Below, piece after piece: positions 7,773 to 20,023 of a DNA stretch of 27,879 bases. The DNA lies in NCBI GenBank assembly GCA_024364805.1, contig CM044491.1, positions 87,327,933 through 87,355,811 of the forward strand. The letters are read 5' to 3'. Origin of the DNA: Euprymna scolopes. Taxonomy: Eukaryota; Mollusca; Cephalopoda; Sepiida; Sepiolidae. A program made the position numbers and the translations under genes. The notes under the pieces are model-generated. The model had not been told where the DNA came from, searched no databases, and worked only from the letters and a program-made list of their open reading frames with translations. How positions within the stretch are numbered: the first letter of the stretch is position 1; each line of letters begins with the position of its first letter.

Positions 7773-10365
7773 TTGAGGCTTATTTCGTTCTCTCCGTTCT
7801 GGTTATTTTCATCCTGCTTGAATCTTCACGACTATTTTTCTAGTATCAACTGAGGCTAATGTCATATTTTATTTATCTATTTTTTGAATGCAGTTTAGAA
7901 TATATTTGCAGTTCTACCTCTCTTGCGCTGATGTGATCGTGTTCTAATTGTTTGATTTTGTTTCATTTTTCTTATTATTTGTATAGACGTAGAGTTCTAG
8001 ACAGGTCATCATTAGAGATTACTTACTGTCCACAAACCATTATGTCCCTTGCAGTTTTAATAGCAACAAGTAAACCGAACAATTTTGAAGGACTCTGCAC
8101 TACTTTCAATAACAATTTCATATGAATTTGTGTCATCGCAACAGCCATTATCATTGACTATTGGTACCTATTGGAATTTGAATGGTAACAAGCATTTCCA
8201 AAGTAACATTCTTCGTTGTACTTATCAAATGGATGTTTACTTGGCGTTTTCTTTCTTCTGTCTCTTCCCTGCCCTTTTACAACCCTTTAATTAAGTACCA
8301 GTCGATCCCGACCTTTAATTTTGGGGGAAGTGCATCGTTAAATTAACAGTCTGCGGTTTATGTTTTCTATGTATAGTGTCTCTTTCTATCATTTTATTAT
8401 ATTTCTGTTGCAATGTCCACATGTCCGGTTTACGCCTGTATTAATCGGATATGAACATATTTTGCAACGATTATGATATTTTCACATTTTTGTCACATGT
8501 CAATACTACTCCGCAGTACTGAATGTTACCTTTATTTATCTTCTGCAACCTTCCTATCTAACACGAACACGTTTTTTATTCACATTAATTCTCTCACTTT
8601 CTAATTTAATTTCTTCGTAAACTGACCCATTAACAAGTCCATTAATAGACTGATGGCTAAGTTACGTTCTATAACTGGGAAATTTTATACGTTGTCCGGT
8701 TTCTTTTAGTAGCTTTCGGACTGACTTCATCTTCTCCATTTCTGTATCCAAGGAATGTAAGTATTTTTAATGCTTAGTAGAGAGTTGTCTTTCTACCATA
8801 GCGGCAATGCAACTACTGCATCTTTATTTCGCATAAAAAGCTCTAGTTTTAGGATCATCATATTGTATTCCGTTAACGCCAGGTGTCTTACGTGACCGAC
8901 AAGCAATTTTGCCTGCCATTAATTTTGAGATGAAAGATGTCTTTAAAAAATATCTATGTGTGTTCAGTATTATGTTTATAAGAATCTTAGTACCAATATC
9001 GAAAAAAAATTCCAGGGGAAACGATTTGAAAATTTATAAATAAAATAAAACTATTTCTATGCCACTCAGCATAACCCCATACTAAGAAGTGGCCGGGTTT
9101 TTATATAAACTTTCGCACTCATTAAAATATAAACTGGCGATATTTATTATTCTCAGCTGAGAAGTGAGCATTACTTAAACAGCTCGAATACTATTTTACA
9201 ATTGTGTTCATTTCAAAATGTTTAATTCGAACTAGTTACATAAAACCAATAAGCTATTTGCTTAGTTAACTGAGCATGAAATTAACCCCTCCATTTAACA
9301 TTATAGATAATATTCATGGTAGCCCAGCGTACTTATACAATGCTCTTTAGCAACTAAAAATATGACACACAAAAGAGGAAAAACTCGAAAGTGAAGCAGA
9401 AAAGAGGAAAAAAACAAAATAACTATATTACTCACGGCGTGGTTTTTCTTTCATGTTTCCCCTTTTAGATTGGTTAGTTCTGTCTTGCTTTCTCAAAGTT
9501 TCCGTTTCGACTTGGTCCGATGTTATCTTTTATTTAGCGACTGTATTCTTCTGTGGTAGACTTATTTTTTTCATTTTTAACCTTTGTTTGGGAAAAGGCA
9601 ACGGATAATCTTTTTGGTGTTGTAGGCGGTTACACACGTGTTAACATGTACACAGTGTCAAAAGCAACAGAAGACAAACCATAACATGACCCATTTTTTC
9701 GTTGAAACACCCGACATTTATGTTCATCTCTTTAACGTGATCGTCATCCATCGGTTTGTGCACGCGTCCATTTGCAATTTGCAATGAAATTTTGTGTTAA
9801 TGTTATAATGGACAATTTTCTGATTTTACTTTTTGTGCAAATAAGACACATTTGCTGTTTCCCGATGCTCCCTTATCATGTGTGTGTGATAGCAGTAGTT
9901 CAGTGTCTAGCTTAAGCTGCTTTTTTTATAACCATGTCTTGGCTTTGTTTTGTTTGTTTGTTTTTTTTGTTTTTGTTTTTTTTGTAAGTCTTATGAATTG
10001 TCCGGATTTTCTTATCTTGTTTTATCGCTATTCGCCCCGTTTTTATATATTTTCTGTCGTGTTTTTATTTTGTTATATATTTATTTATTCCTACAATGAT
10101 TGCCTTTCCGTGCCCTGCATTTTCTAACTATTCTTCTGGTATTCACGACGTCTTCTGATGTCGAGATTGCGCGAAGGTGTCCTTTTACCTCGCTTTATCA
10201 TTTGACGTGGAGTTGGTCAGTATTACGCCTGGAATGTAGAGCTGTTTGCACAGTAAATAGTTATCCAGTTTCTGGTCGATATGCTTGTTTTCCTTTGGTT
10301 CAGAATATCATACTAATACTATGATTGGAATTTATTCATTAATATGATTTACTAGTGACCTCATT
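7773..10365. other. Long unassigned AT-rich stretch
   Basis: No coding gene or RNA gene was found over about 2.6 kb. Small items: 8110-8155 (ATATGAATTTG...TCGCAACAGCC) resembles the 3' end of repeat copy 3; 9942-9985 is a T/G-rich TTTG run; 9365-9420 is a short purine-rich run; ACACGTGT is an isolated E-box palindrome at about 9635. Confidence 0.5.
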
Positions 10366-10460
10366 CTTATTATTAATATTACTATTATTATTATTAGTAG
10401 TAGTAGTAGTAGTAGTAGTAATTGTAGTAGTAGTACTACTACTTGTTGTTCTTCTTGTTG
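10366..10460. repeat. Compound (ATT)n(AGT)n microsatellite with imperfect triplets
   Basis: ATT triplets turn into AGT triplets, then GTAGTAGTACTACTACT with a local dyad, then TTGTTCTTC triplets. Three-base periodicity creates spurious Leu/Val-rich open frames on both strands. It has the same ATT-to-AGT order as at 6773-6840. Confidence 0.9.
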
Positions 10461-10692
10461 CTTTAACGGTTAGTTTTAATAGTAATTGTATTAATAATAA
10501 TATTTTAATGTTAGTGTTCAGTACTCTTTGTAAATTTGATTGTTGGTCCCTCTCCTCGGTCTTTCCATTCCCCATAATCATTAAGAGTCATTGCTGGATA
10601 TGGCAACAAAGACTGATATCGCATCCTCTGTATGCGTTTTACGAAGGCTTTAATTAAGGAGATTTTATTACTTTAGGCTGTTTTTTTTATAA

Positions 10693-10870
10693 TTATTTAC
10701 TCGCTAGAAGTAGTCACACAAGCCATCATCAAAGGTTGCCCTTTGAGAACAACCTTTGGTGTCCCCTGGAGTCTGAGTGACAATAAGTCCTCCTCATATT
10801 TCCAGGACTCTCCTTCTCTTTAGATAAGCTTTGCAAATGAATTTGCGGTTTCGCAACAGCCGCTTATATT
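10693..10870 (+). repeat. Unnamed dispersed repeat, copy 3 (best preserved)
   Basis: It starts ATTTACTCGCTAGAAGTAGTC and runs through CCTTTGAGAACAACC, GGAGTCTGAGTGACAATAAG, ATTTCCAGGACTCTCC and GCAACAGCCGCTTAT into an AT tract. Copies 1 and 2 share these blocks. It is probably a 5'- or 3'-partial copy of a longer family, since copies 1 and 2 extend further. Confidence 0.6.
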
Positions 10871-10925
10871 TATATAAATATATGTATATGAATATATATA
10901 TATACATATATATACATATATATAT

Positions 10926-10926
<1 letters not shown>
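10871..10926. repeat. Imperfect TA-rich tract
   Basis: Alternating TA with ATG/ACA interruptions directly follows repeat copy 3 and may be its simple-sequence tail. Confidence 0.7.
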
Positions 10927-11815
<889 letters not shown>

Positions 11816-11818
11816 TAC

Positions 11819-11897
11819 ATGTATCTGATGTAAATATAAAATATATAAAATATGAGAAATATTTACCATTAAAATGTATCTGATAGAAATATAAAAC
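11819..11897 (+). repeat. Two-unit tandem duplication, 55-bp period
   Basis: ATGTATCTGATGTAAATATAAAA at 11819 recurs as ATGTATCTGATAGAAATATAAAA at 11874. Confidence 0.7.
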
Positions 11898-12025
11898 AGA
11901 ATAATACAAATAAATTTATAGTAATATAATGAAACATCAGAATTAACTATGCCCTCAGCTTCTAGATCATTTGAAATCATATGAGCAAGTTCTAGTTTCC
12001 CCTCCATCAAGGCCAGCAGTTTGGG

Positions 12026-12027
<2 letters not shown>

Positions 12028-12067
<40 letters not shown>
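12028..12067. repeat. (TA)n microsatellite
   Basis: An uninterrupted TA run of about 20 units follows TTTGGGGG. Confidence 0.95.
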
Positions 12068-12068
<1 letters not shown>

Positions 12069-13741
12069 GTATGCTATGTCTGTGCCTATGATAACAGCAT
12101 ATTCTTTTCATTGGTTTCACTCTCGAGTATCCGACAGAGTCGGACACAATTAATCAACCGAAAAATACATTACTCTACATGAAATCATATAAGATATCAA
12201 TGAATATATACCTGAGAACCCAAACAACGAAAAAAATCACGCATTATAAATTAGGTCCTCACGTTAGTCATTGCCAATAATTAATGGCTGGAACAAAAAT
12301 TATTCGTATTTCATGGAATTTGAACTTCCAATATTCCTTACTATATTGTTTTCACCTAACAGGCGTATTTCATTAAGTTTTTATTGGTAACAAGTGTTGT
12401 CCTGAGTAATAATAAGCATATTCAAGATTCAAGTACTCCCTGTATGTTTTTGTGAATGTTTGTTTGCTGCTGTCACTACTCTATCTTACTATTCTCTTCG
12501 GCCATTTCATGTGGTGCCACACGACGATGTAGCCGCATCTGATGATGGTATTTTCTTAGTAAACTTACCTGGCAGTTCTAGGTCCTTTTTATTCCTGAAA
12601 TGAGCATTATGTGTTTCTGTGTACGTAATTATTATTTTTCCTTTACGTGCGATTGCTCGTCGTTACCTTATTATGTCCTTATTTCCCTCCAATTGAGAAT
12701 TATTGTCATTAATGTTATTTATTTCCGAAGAAAATAATGTGTGTGTTAAATTTATTAGCATGTAAATATTATTTTAATATTTAAAAAAAAAAACAACTTT
12801 TATTTGAGATGCTTATAGATATTCAAAAAATTTCTAAATATAGAAAGTTGTATTTTATATTTTAAAATAAATAAAACTTTAACAATAGACGTTTCGTAAA
12901 ATAAATTTAGTAATTACCATGTTATTATTGTTTTACTGGATAATTTTACAATTAAGTTAAGCCCGGCTATAGTTCCTTCTGCCCTCCCAGCAACCAGTGT
13001 CTAGGCCAGGATTTCGGTGGCTTGTTTTTCTGTTTACTGAGGTATTGTATCGTTCAACAGAAGGAGATCTAACCCCTCAGGTTTTGCCTTTTTAACCACA
13101 TAGTAAGGAGTTAGTATATTGTTGATCATCTGAGAAGCCTCCACTGAGAAACAATGGCGGGTTGTCCATGCAATATTTGCAGGCTAGAATCTTTCTAGGG
13201 AAGTGCCTTCTAAAATCCAACTTGTTTCATATCTTCCCGGCGTCGAAAGGAGATAAATAATTATACAATAGAGTTTAACGATAAAACATATAGACCATAA
13301 TTACAACATGGAAACTAGATCCATGACTTACAATGCAATCGCATGTTTATGTTTTCGAAGTTGTAGTAATTTCCTTTCTTTTGTTATTGTGATAATTAAT
13401 TCCATTACCTATTTATGTTATTTAAAACCAATGATATTTAACACATAGTGCCACACTGCTTATTATTTGCAATGCCCTTCGTGGAAAATATTTATACGGA
13501 CTCCTACACCAATTCACAACACAGATTTATCGTTGCAAATGTTTCAATGAATAAACGATACAATGACAGTCCAATTAAAATTATAACATTTAAAAACAGA
13601 AAAACAAAAAAAACAACAAACAAAAAGATTAAACAGATACAGTGGCCTTTTCAATGCGTTTGATGGTGCAGATCATATCGGTCAATCCACCATTTCTTTA
13701 TTTGTTTACTCCTCTCTGTGCTTTTCTTGTTTTTAATACTG

Positions 13742-13745
<4 letters not shown>
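12068..13745. other. Unassigned stretch, with a GC-richer patch at about 12960-13256
   Basis: No gene was found. The 12960-13256 patch is less A+T-rich than its flanks (CCCGGC, TGCCCTCCCAGCAACC, CCGGCGTCGAAAGGAG) and ends in AGATAAATAATTAT, which looks like a dispersed-repeat end. With one copy here, the family cannot be defined. A weak match to the dispersed repeat lies at about 12390-12440 (CCTGAGTAATAATAAG then CAAGTACTCC). Confidence 0.45.

Positions 13746-13792
<47 letters not shown>
13746..13792. repeat. (TA)n microsatellite
   Basis: An uninterrupted AT/TA run of about 23 units. Confidence 0.95.
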
Positions 13793-13793
<1 letters not shown>

Positions 13794-14140
13794 CAGCTGT
13801 TCTGTTTTAAATCTCCGAAACAGTTACATGGTAATCAGCTGAGGATCCCCATTTTTTATCTACAGAATTTTAGTTAAGGTTTTCTCTTGTGATCCTAATA
13901 CAGTTAAATTTTCTTTTATAATTGAAGACTAATAGGAAATTTGTTATACAAGTACTAAGTCTATTTCTATTTAACAATTTTAGTCAAGGGTTTTTTTATT
14001 CTTATATAAATGTATTCTCTTTTGTAATTATGAACTTTTTAGGAGTCTGATTATGTCGGTGCTAAATCTGCAATAGGTTAAAGTTAGTTTCTTTTTTTCG
14101 GGAATTTAAACTGAATTCTTTATTTTTATTTTTACATTTT

Positions 14141-14229
14141 CCTCGGCTAGGGATAGGTGCTCCTCTGGCGGTACTGATGAGTTCTGATACAACGAAACAA
14201 TACTGTATGTCGATGACTACAAATATATT
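14141..14229 (+). mobile_element. tRNA-derived SINE, 5'-truncated copy
   Basis: CCTCGGCTAGGG, TACTGATGAGTTCTGATAC, AACGAAACAATACTGTATG and TCGATGACTACAAATATAT match the body of the copy at 14366. The tRNA-like head is absent, so the copy is truncated at its 5' end and finishes in AATATAT. Confidence 0.65.
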
Positions 14230-14365
14230 TTAAGCCCCCTCTTTGGATAGAGCACTGTCGTAAATAACCTCACCCGATACTTAATTGGCTGAAAAATTCG
14301 AGGCTTGCTGTTTGTAAATAAACTGTGTGAGCACTATAAAAGTTGTGGGCGAATCTTTGTTTAAA

Positions 14366-14528
14366 ATGGATCGATGGGTAGAAACTGCTGATTGTCAACG
14401 CGATGGTTCTAGGTTCAATCCTCGTCTTGGGTGAGGTACTGGTCTAGCGGCACTGACGAGTTGTGATACAACGAAACAGTACTGTATGTCGACGACCACA
14501 AATATATATATATACATATATATATATG

Positions 14529-14561
<33 letters not shown>

Positions 14562-14563
14562 GT
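14366..14563 (+). mobile_element. tRNA-derived SINE with (TA)n tail
   Basis: The head ends in a perfect Pol III box B, GGTTCAATCC (14412-14421), preceded by tRNA-like GTCAACGCGATGGTTCTA. Box A, expected near 14370, is degraded (GATGGGTAGAAAC). The body repeats the copy at 14141 and passes into a TA/CATA tail (about 14503-14563). A tRNA head, unrelated body and simple-repeat tail define a SINE. Known octopus SINEs are tRNA-derived, but I cannot say whether this is one of the named families. Partner LINE unknown. Confidence 0.65.
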
Positions 14564-15326
14564 GTGTGTATTGTGTTCGCGAGAGTTTACTTGATGATAT
14601 TCCTGTTTTTTCTGCTATAATCTATGATTTTTATAGTTATTTGTCCATAGATAAAAAGAAGTAACTTAGATATTTCTAACATCAAAAGTAAAAGATTCAG
14701 TCGGATCATGTGTAGAGATTAAGTTATCAGATTATATCGAACTATTTTCATCACTGACATTATATCATTGATTTTGTCATCTTCCGAGTGAATGTGGACG
14801 TATACAATAAGCCCTTCCAACTTCACTTCACTTTTGCCATCTTTAACCAACCGACCTCACCGCCTGCACTTCTCAACAAGACCATCTGACCCTTGCGATG
14901 TCCTTATGAAACAATGCCTCTAGTTTGGCTGCACTTAAAACCTTTACTAACCCTATGTTGCCTTCAGCGTATCTCTCCCTCTCTCCGCTCGCCGACAAAG
15001 ATTGGATGGAGAAACACATTCCAGGGGGCTACCTGTCATGAGTGCGTGACTAATTCCATCTACGGCTAAAGGCCTCAGTGGCCGCGAGAAACGTCACCGT
15101 GTCGCCGCATCTTCTTTCTACTCCAGGTCGACCGACCTTCTGATCCTTATGGGCATTTCAAACGTACGCATCTTATGTTTCCACCGACTAAGTATCAAGA
15201 CTTCTCACAAGAAACCGATAATAAAACCTCAACAATGATAAAGGTTTTACGCAGGAAAAACCCAGACTAAAATCGGGTTGCGTGTCTTGGCCTTCTTAGT
15301 GAATTATACCAGAATATCGTATCACA

Positions 15327-15328
<2 letters not shown>
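14564..15328. other. Unassigned stretch with a GC-richer patch
   Basis: No gene was recognised. 14960-15140 is richer in C, G and CpG (GCTCGCCGACAAAG, GGCCTCAGTGGCC, GTGTCGCCGCATC) and contains a short GGCC hairpin. An open frame across 14941-15069 has no recognisable domain and ends in a stop within the patch. Confidence 0.45.
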
Positions 15329-15417
<89 letters not shown>

Positions 15418-15425
15418 CATATATG
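15329..15425. repeat. (TA)n microsatellite
   Basis: About 35 TA units, then TACATATA-type imperfect units. Confidence 0.95.
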
Positions 15426-16488
15426 TTCTTAAATAAATCGATAAGTAGATAGGTATATAATGATATGGATATATGTATTTATAGTTGCCGTGCGTTTTGT
15501 ATTTTCTGTATGTCATTTGCCTCACACGGGAGACTATTTTTCTAATTTTAATCTGAAAATCTGTAAATGTGTTATCTACAGATTTACGTTATCAAGAAAA
15601 ATATAATGACATATTTTATTCTATTATAAACAGCTCGTAGGACCCGTAAACTGGTATTGCCCGATGAAATCATGCCCATCGCCTCGTAAAAATTAAAATA
15701 CGGTTATTGTTTGTGGCCAATCCTCAACGTCGTATTGTTTAGAATGGTTTTCTGAATAGACACCAGTAACCTTCCGATGTTAAGAACGTCGTATGGAATA
15801 GAGACGACCATCCTCGTCATGGTAAGAATGGCTTTCAGAATAGACACACCATTTATGAGGGATGGACTTCCATGTATTTGCGCCAAGTTCAACATCGATA
15901 TATGTCGTCCGCTTATACACCTGGAAAAATTATAAACCAAAATAAATGGGGTTGAGTGGCAGTGTCGTGCGGGGATAAGTACACTTTTTTCGTGTGTGCG
16001 TCGCACAGTGAATTACAGTGCATGATGCATGTCATAATATCTCGAAAACCACTAGTCTCCGCCAAAGTTTTAAAAAAAAGATTGTCTTATTCAGCATAGT
16101 CTAAAATCGATAAAAGTCGTCAGTTTATAGGAAATGATGCACTTGGTGTTAATTTTAAAAACCAATGTCTGAGTTGTCTGGAAAAGGAGTCCTGAAAAAA
16201 CGAACTAAACAAAAAACAACTATATTAAAAAATAAAACAAAAGACGATATTTAACAAATAAGTATAACCGTAGCCAATGTAATAAAGGAAAATTGTAGAA
16301 AATTGTACTTTAGCAGTGTAAATTATTTAAGAGACAAAAGAAAGTAAAACGAAAACTGAAGAAAATGTAGTCTAATGCAACCTGACTGAAAAGTAATGAA
16401 AATGGAAATTTCCCTGGATGTAATTCATGCTTAGAGTGTGAAAATTTGTTTTATATAAAAAGAAATATTTTTTATGATTTCGAAAGTA
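15426..16488. other. Unassigned stretch with a short diverged internal repeat
   Basis: No gene. Within 15726-15850, AACGTCGTAT occurs at 15726 and 15784, and AGAATGG(T/C)TTTC(T/A)GAATAGACAC occurs at about 15740 and 15826, implying an old local duplication. The minus-strand open frame over it has no recognised domain. Confidence 0.5.
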
Positions 16489-16509
16489 TTTTTTTTTTTT
16501 TTTTTTTTT
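16489..16509. repeat. Homopolymer T run (21 nt)
   Basis: An uninterrupted run of T. It could be the poly(A) tail of a minus-strand retroposon, but no recognisable body lies on its left side. Confidence 0.85.
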
Positions 16510-16612
16510 GGCTTCAGTGCTAATTTGATGTAGGGTGCTACTACAACTCTTTTATTAATAGATTCGGCGGACGTTTAAGAAAATGGATCACCCATATAAA
16601 TTCCACAATTTT

Positions 16613-16614
16613 AT

Positions 16615-16712
<98 letters not shown>
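16613..16712. repeat. (TA)n microsatellite with CATA start
   Basis: ACAT units followed by about 30 TA units, one TGTA interruption, then more TA. Confidence 0.95.
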
Positions 16713-16941
16713 CCTTTTTTCACGTTAATCTCATCGATAACAAACTAAACTTTCAGATAAGAAAGAAGTAAAATTCTAAAAAAGAAAAAAAATGAGTTTT
16801 ATCGTCGGGGATCAGTTTTCAATTATAACGTTATATTGAATTAAATACGTACTTTGTGACCATCACCGAGAAAATATTGTCCCAATATTTTCCTTAGTAA
16901 TGGTAAAAATACGCTTGTTATATTTAGTAGAACGTTCATGA

Positions 16942-17160
16942 GTAAATAATGTTAATCCAAATAATGCGAAAATAACCTTAATCTAAATGATGTAATGGTA
17001 TGTGTAACTTTTAAGTAAATGCTATAGTAATTTTTTTGTAAACATCAGTCTGTAAATAAAAGAAAAAGTGACAATATTTATGTATAAATTATATTAAAAA
17101 AAAGATCAGTTCATTTTAACATCGTTTAAGCACGCCGAAATCGGATCGGATCTAAAAAAA
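16942..17160 (+). repeat. Duplicated anonymous repeat, unit 1
   Basis: GTAAATAATGTTAATCC...TGTGTAACTTTTAA...CATCAGTCTGTAAAT...GAAAAAGTGACAATATTTAT matches unit 2 at 17203 nearly throughout. It is followed by an AAGATCAGTTCATTTTAACATCG segment (17102-17155) that ends in an A run. The same segment, diverged, reappears at 20091 after LINE copy B. Confidence 0.75.
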
Positions 17161-17202
17161 AAAACAAAAAAACTCCGGCTTTTTTTTTAAATGTAACAAT
17201 GT

Positions 17203-17312
17203 GTAAATAATGTTAATCCTAATAATGCGGAATGAAATGTGTAACTTTTAACTAAATGTTATCGTGAATTTTTGTAAATCTCAGTCTGTAAAATAAAGGA
17301 AAAACGATGATA

Positions 17313-17317
<5 letters not shown>
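17203..17317 (+). repeat. Duplicated anonymous repeat, unit 2
   Basis: Second unit of the duplication, about 260 bp downstream of the first, shortened by a gap after TAATGCG. It ends GATGATATTCATAT at the TA tract that precedes LINE copy B; its GATCAG segment is found on the far side of that LINE. Confidence 0.75.

Positions 17318-17375
<58 letters not shown>
17315..17375. repeat. (TA)n microsatellite at the 5' edge of LINE copy B
   Basis: About 30 TA units end directly against LINE copy B. Confidence 0.95.
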
Positions 17376-17377
<2 letters not shown>

Positions 17378-17472
17378 ACTAAAGGTGTCTTTCCATATGG
17401 TAGGGTCATCTCCAGTAAAGATCCTAACTAACCCTATATGTGCTTCTGGTTTGCACTTGCTCAAAATACTGC

Positions 17473-17827
17473 GTTTATAATTTTTCTCTATTGCTCCCAC
17501 AACAGCGGAGTACTAAAATCATATCTTAAAAAATTGACCACGTCCTATCTGTTTATCCTTCAGCTAATATTCATGTATGTGGAGACTTAAATGTTTACAA
17601 TGTGGAATGCTTAACTCACTCAAACAAGACCGATGATGAGGAGCGGTTTTGTCATGAGTTCTCCATTGCTTATGGTCTCACTCAGATTGTTCACGAACCC
17701 ACCCGGCCAGTATGCAAGTCTCCTAGACCTTTTTCTCGCAACTTGCTCTGAATTATGTTCAGCATCCGGTCTGTCTTCAATTGGATCTTCCGACCACTCT
17801 GTTGTGTCAGTTGAGATAAAAATATAA
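17473..17827 (+). pseudogene. APE-type endonuclease C-terminal half (LINE copy B)
   Basis: The frame starting at 17473 has a stop at 17527. It then reads KIDHVLSVYPSANIHVCGDLNVYN and HEFSIAYGLTQIVHEPTR before closing at 17749. A second frame carries LLDLFLATCSELCSASG and SSDHSVVSVEI to 17827, so a frameshift lies near 17700-17730. GDLN and SDH match the two C-terminal catalytic/metal-binding motifs (GDxN and SDH) of the exonuclease-endonuclease-phosphatase fold in LINEs. In a live element this domain nicks the chromosomal target and exposes the primer for reverse transcription. The N-terminal catalytic Glu region is absent. Confidence 0.75.
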
Positions 17828-18248
17828 TAAGTCCTCACATGTACGACTCCATCGTACAGTACATTGATACTCTATGGCTGACAGGGATAGCTTCCGTACA
17901 TTTATATCAGATCTACCTCTGCGTTACATGTTTAAAAGAGATGTGGCCTCTATAGTATCAGACCTAACGTAATGGTTAATTGTAGGTATAGACCTCGACA
18001 ATTCCAGTAAAAACCTAATAGCCAGCCGAGGTTCTCTCGAGAATGCGCTGTTGCCATTGCGCACAAAAATCAATTTTTCTATTGCTTCCAACATAACAGA
18101 TGCACTGAGACTAAAGCAGCTTGCAGGACTGCAAGCAACTACTGTAAAATACTAATAAAGAACGCAAGAGAGCAATATGCTCAGTTCTTTAAGTTCAAAG
18201 TAGCTGAGCAGCGGCTTCGTTCCCACCAGTTTTTTGTAAATAGCAAAC

Positions 18249-19949
18249 AGGATCCTGAACAGAAGCGTGTGCTCTATCCCAACTATCATCAATGGACCTG
18301 AGGTAATCTCGTCACCATCAGACAATGCTAAACTCCTTATCAAGAACTTTGAAGCTAATTCTACCCTTTTCGATAAATACCGCCAACCCTCAATATTTCC
18401 TCCTGTATCAGAAAACACGCTATGTGATATACAAATATCTGTACGTGATGTTGTCAAGCTTATCAAAAACCTTGATTCCAGTAAGGTCTGACGGTATTCT
18501 AAATATAGTACTAAAAAACTCAAACCAGAACCAGCCATACTTACAAAACTGTTTAAACGTTGTCTTAAGGAGAAGTGCTTCCCATCTTCCTGGAAAATCT
18601 CAAAAGTATCCTCTGTATTTAAGAATTCAGGTGATCGCTCATCTCCCTCTCAGTACAGGTCAATAAATCTCCTGTGTGTCATGAGTAAGTTGCTGGAATA
18701 TGTGTTAAATAGAGAATTAATCAACCATCTCAGCAAAAATAAACTTCTTAGTGGCACGCAATATGGTGTTCGTTCTGCTAGATCTACAGCAGATGTGTTT
18801 ACAGTTATATCTCAGAGGATTAGTGAATCTCTGGACAGAGGCTACCTTTCTATGCTCTTGACATATAAAAGGCCTTTGATAGGGTATAGCACAAAGGTTT
18901 ACTTCACAATATCTCCAGCTACGGTATAGCTGGAAATGTCTTCTCAATTATTAAATCACTTCTCTCTGATAGGTTCATAAGAGTTGTGTTGATGGGCAGA
19001 AATCAGGAGCTCACGGTATTAATGCTGGAATGCCTCCGGGGTCAATCCTGGGCCCAACTCTCTTCCTGATCTACATTAATGATCTTCCAAATCACATCCT
19101 TACATCATTTGGAGACATTTATGCTGATGAAAAAACTATCTCTGGTAGTACATCAAAGATCGTAAACGACCTAATTCTCTCCGATACTCTCTCATTTGAT
19201 TTTGAGCAAGTGGTACAATGGGGAAAGGAGTGACTTGTTACTTTTAATGCATCTATAACCACTATTTTATCTTTACATTCTCAACGCTCTGACATTTGAC
19301 ATCAATTGAAATGGATAGCTCTCGTCTTGGAGAGGCGCTAGGTTTTGACAAACTTCTGGGCTTGACCTTTACTCTTGATCTGAAATGGAACACATACATT
19401 AAATCTGTTGCCGAGGCCGCTGGAAAAGTGGTGGGGTCCTTCTATCAATCCAGTAGATATCTCACTGCTGATGCAATGTTCTATCTATATAAGAGCCAGG
19501 TACGTCCAAGGATGGAGTACTATTGCCACATCTGACCAGTAGCTGCTAGGAAGGACTTCTTCTGCCTTGATAGATTTGAAAATAGACTTCGTAGCCTCGT
19601 AAGGGATGTCCTTTTCTCTTCCCTGCAACCTCTTTCTCACAGAAGAGATGTTGTGAGCTTGTCTTTGCTTTATTGTTATTTTCATGGCAAGGGCTCGAGT
19701 GAGCTTCAATCTATAGTCCTCCCTTTCCAACCTTTCACAAGAAACACCCATTTAGCAGAAAACACTATCAATAGTTTCCCTGAATCTTTATCTGTGTCTA
19801 AACCTAAACGTAGATTCGATGAACAAAGCTCCTTTCTTAGAAATGCACGCCTATAGAATTGTCTTCCGTTTTCTTGCTTTCTAGCTCTTTACAATATGTT
19901 TGTCTTCAAGTCTAACGTAAACAAGTTTTTGATGAGCCATTCCATATAA
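18249..19949 (+). pseudogene. Reverse transcriptase and C-terminal domain (LINE copy B, broken)
   Basis: The linker (SIPTIINGPEVISS, NLDSSK) starts at 18249. RT block 2 reads SINLLCVMSKLLEYVLNREL, block 3 QYGVRSARST. Motif A is disrupted by frameshifts around 18850-18930. Motif B is MPPGSILGPTLFLIYINDLP (19030 on). Motif C is YADE (19120-19131), so the second catalytic Asp of YADD is lost. Tryptophan codons have become TGA at 19231 and 19533. The C-terminal domain has YLYKSQVRPRMEYYCHI and RSLVRDVLFSSLQPLSHR-type sequence, and the frame ends near a TAA at 19947. Linker 17830-18248 is also broken by several stops. Homology to copy A continues through the whole region. Confidence 0.85.
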
Positions 19950-20023
19950 GTTTTCAAATTTACCGCATTTCTAATATTAACGATCACTATATTGTCTAAT
20001 TGTCTACTGTACACTCTTTAACA

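Noticed and set aside
9852-10127. 91-codon Phe/Leu/Cys-rich frame resembling membrane segments
   Set aside because: T-rich DNA reads as Phe/Leu in this frame. No conserved motif, and a TTTG run lies inside it.
10355-10657. Hydrophobic Leu/Val-rich 100-codon frame resembling a membrane protein
   Set aside because: The hydrophobic run is a reading of the ATT/AGT/TTG triplet tract, and the remainder has no motif.
12569-12594. Minus-strand 26-nt microexon (acceptor TCATTTCAG, donor CCAG|GTAAGT)
   Set aside because: Both signals match consensus, but the pyrimidine tract is weak, the exon is tiny and has no coding support. Isolated matches of this kind are expected by chance in 28 kb.
16489-16509. 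Poly(T) as the tail of a minus-strand retroposon
   Set aside because: No retroposon body can be recognised on the expected side and no target duplication was seen.
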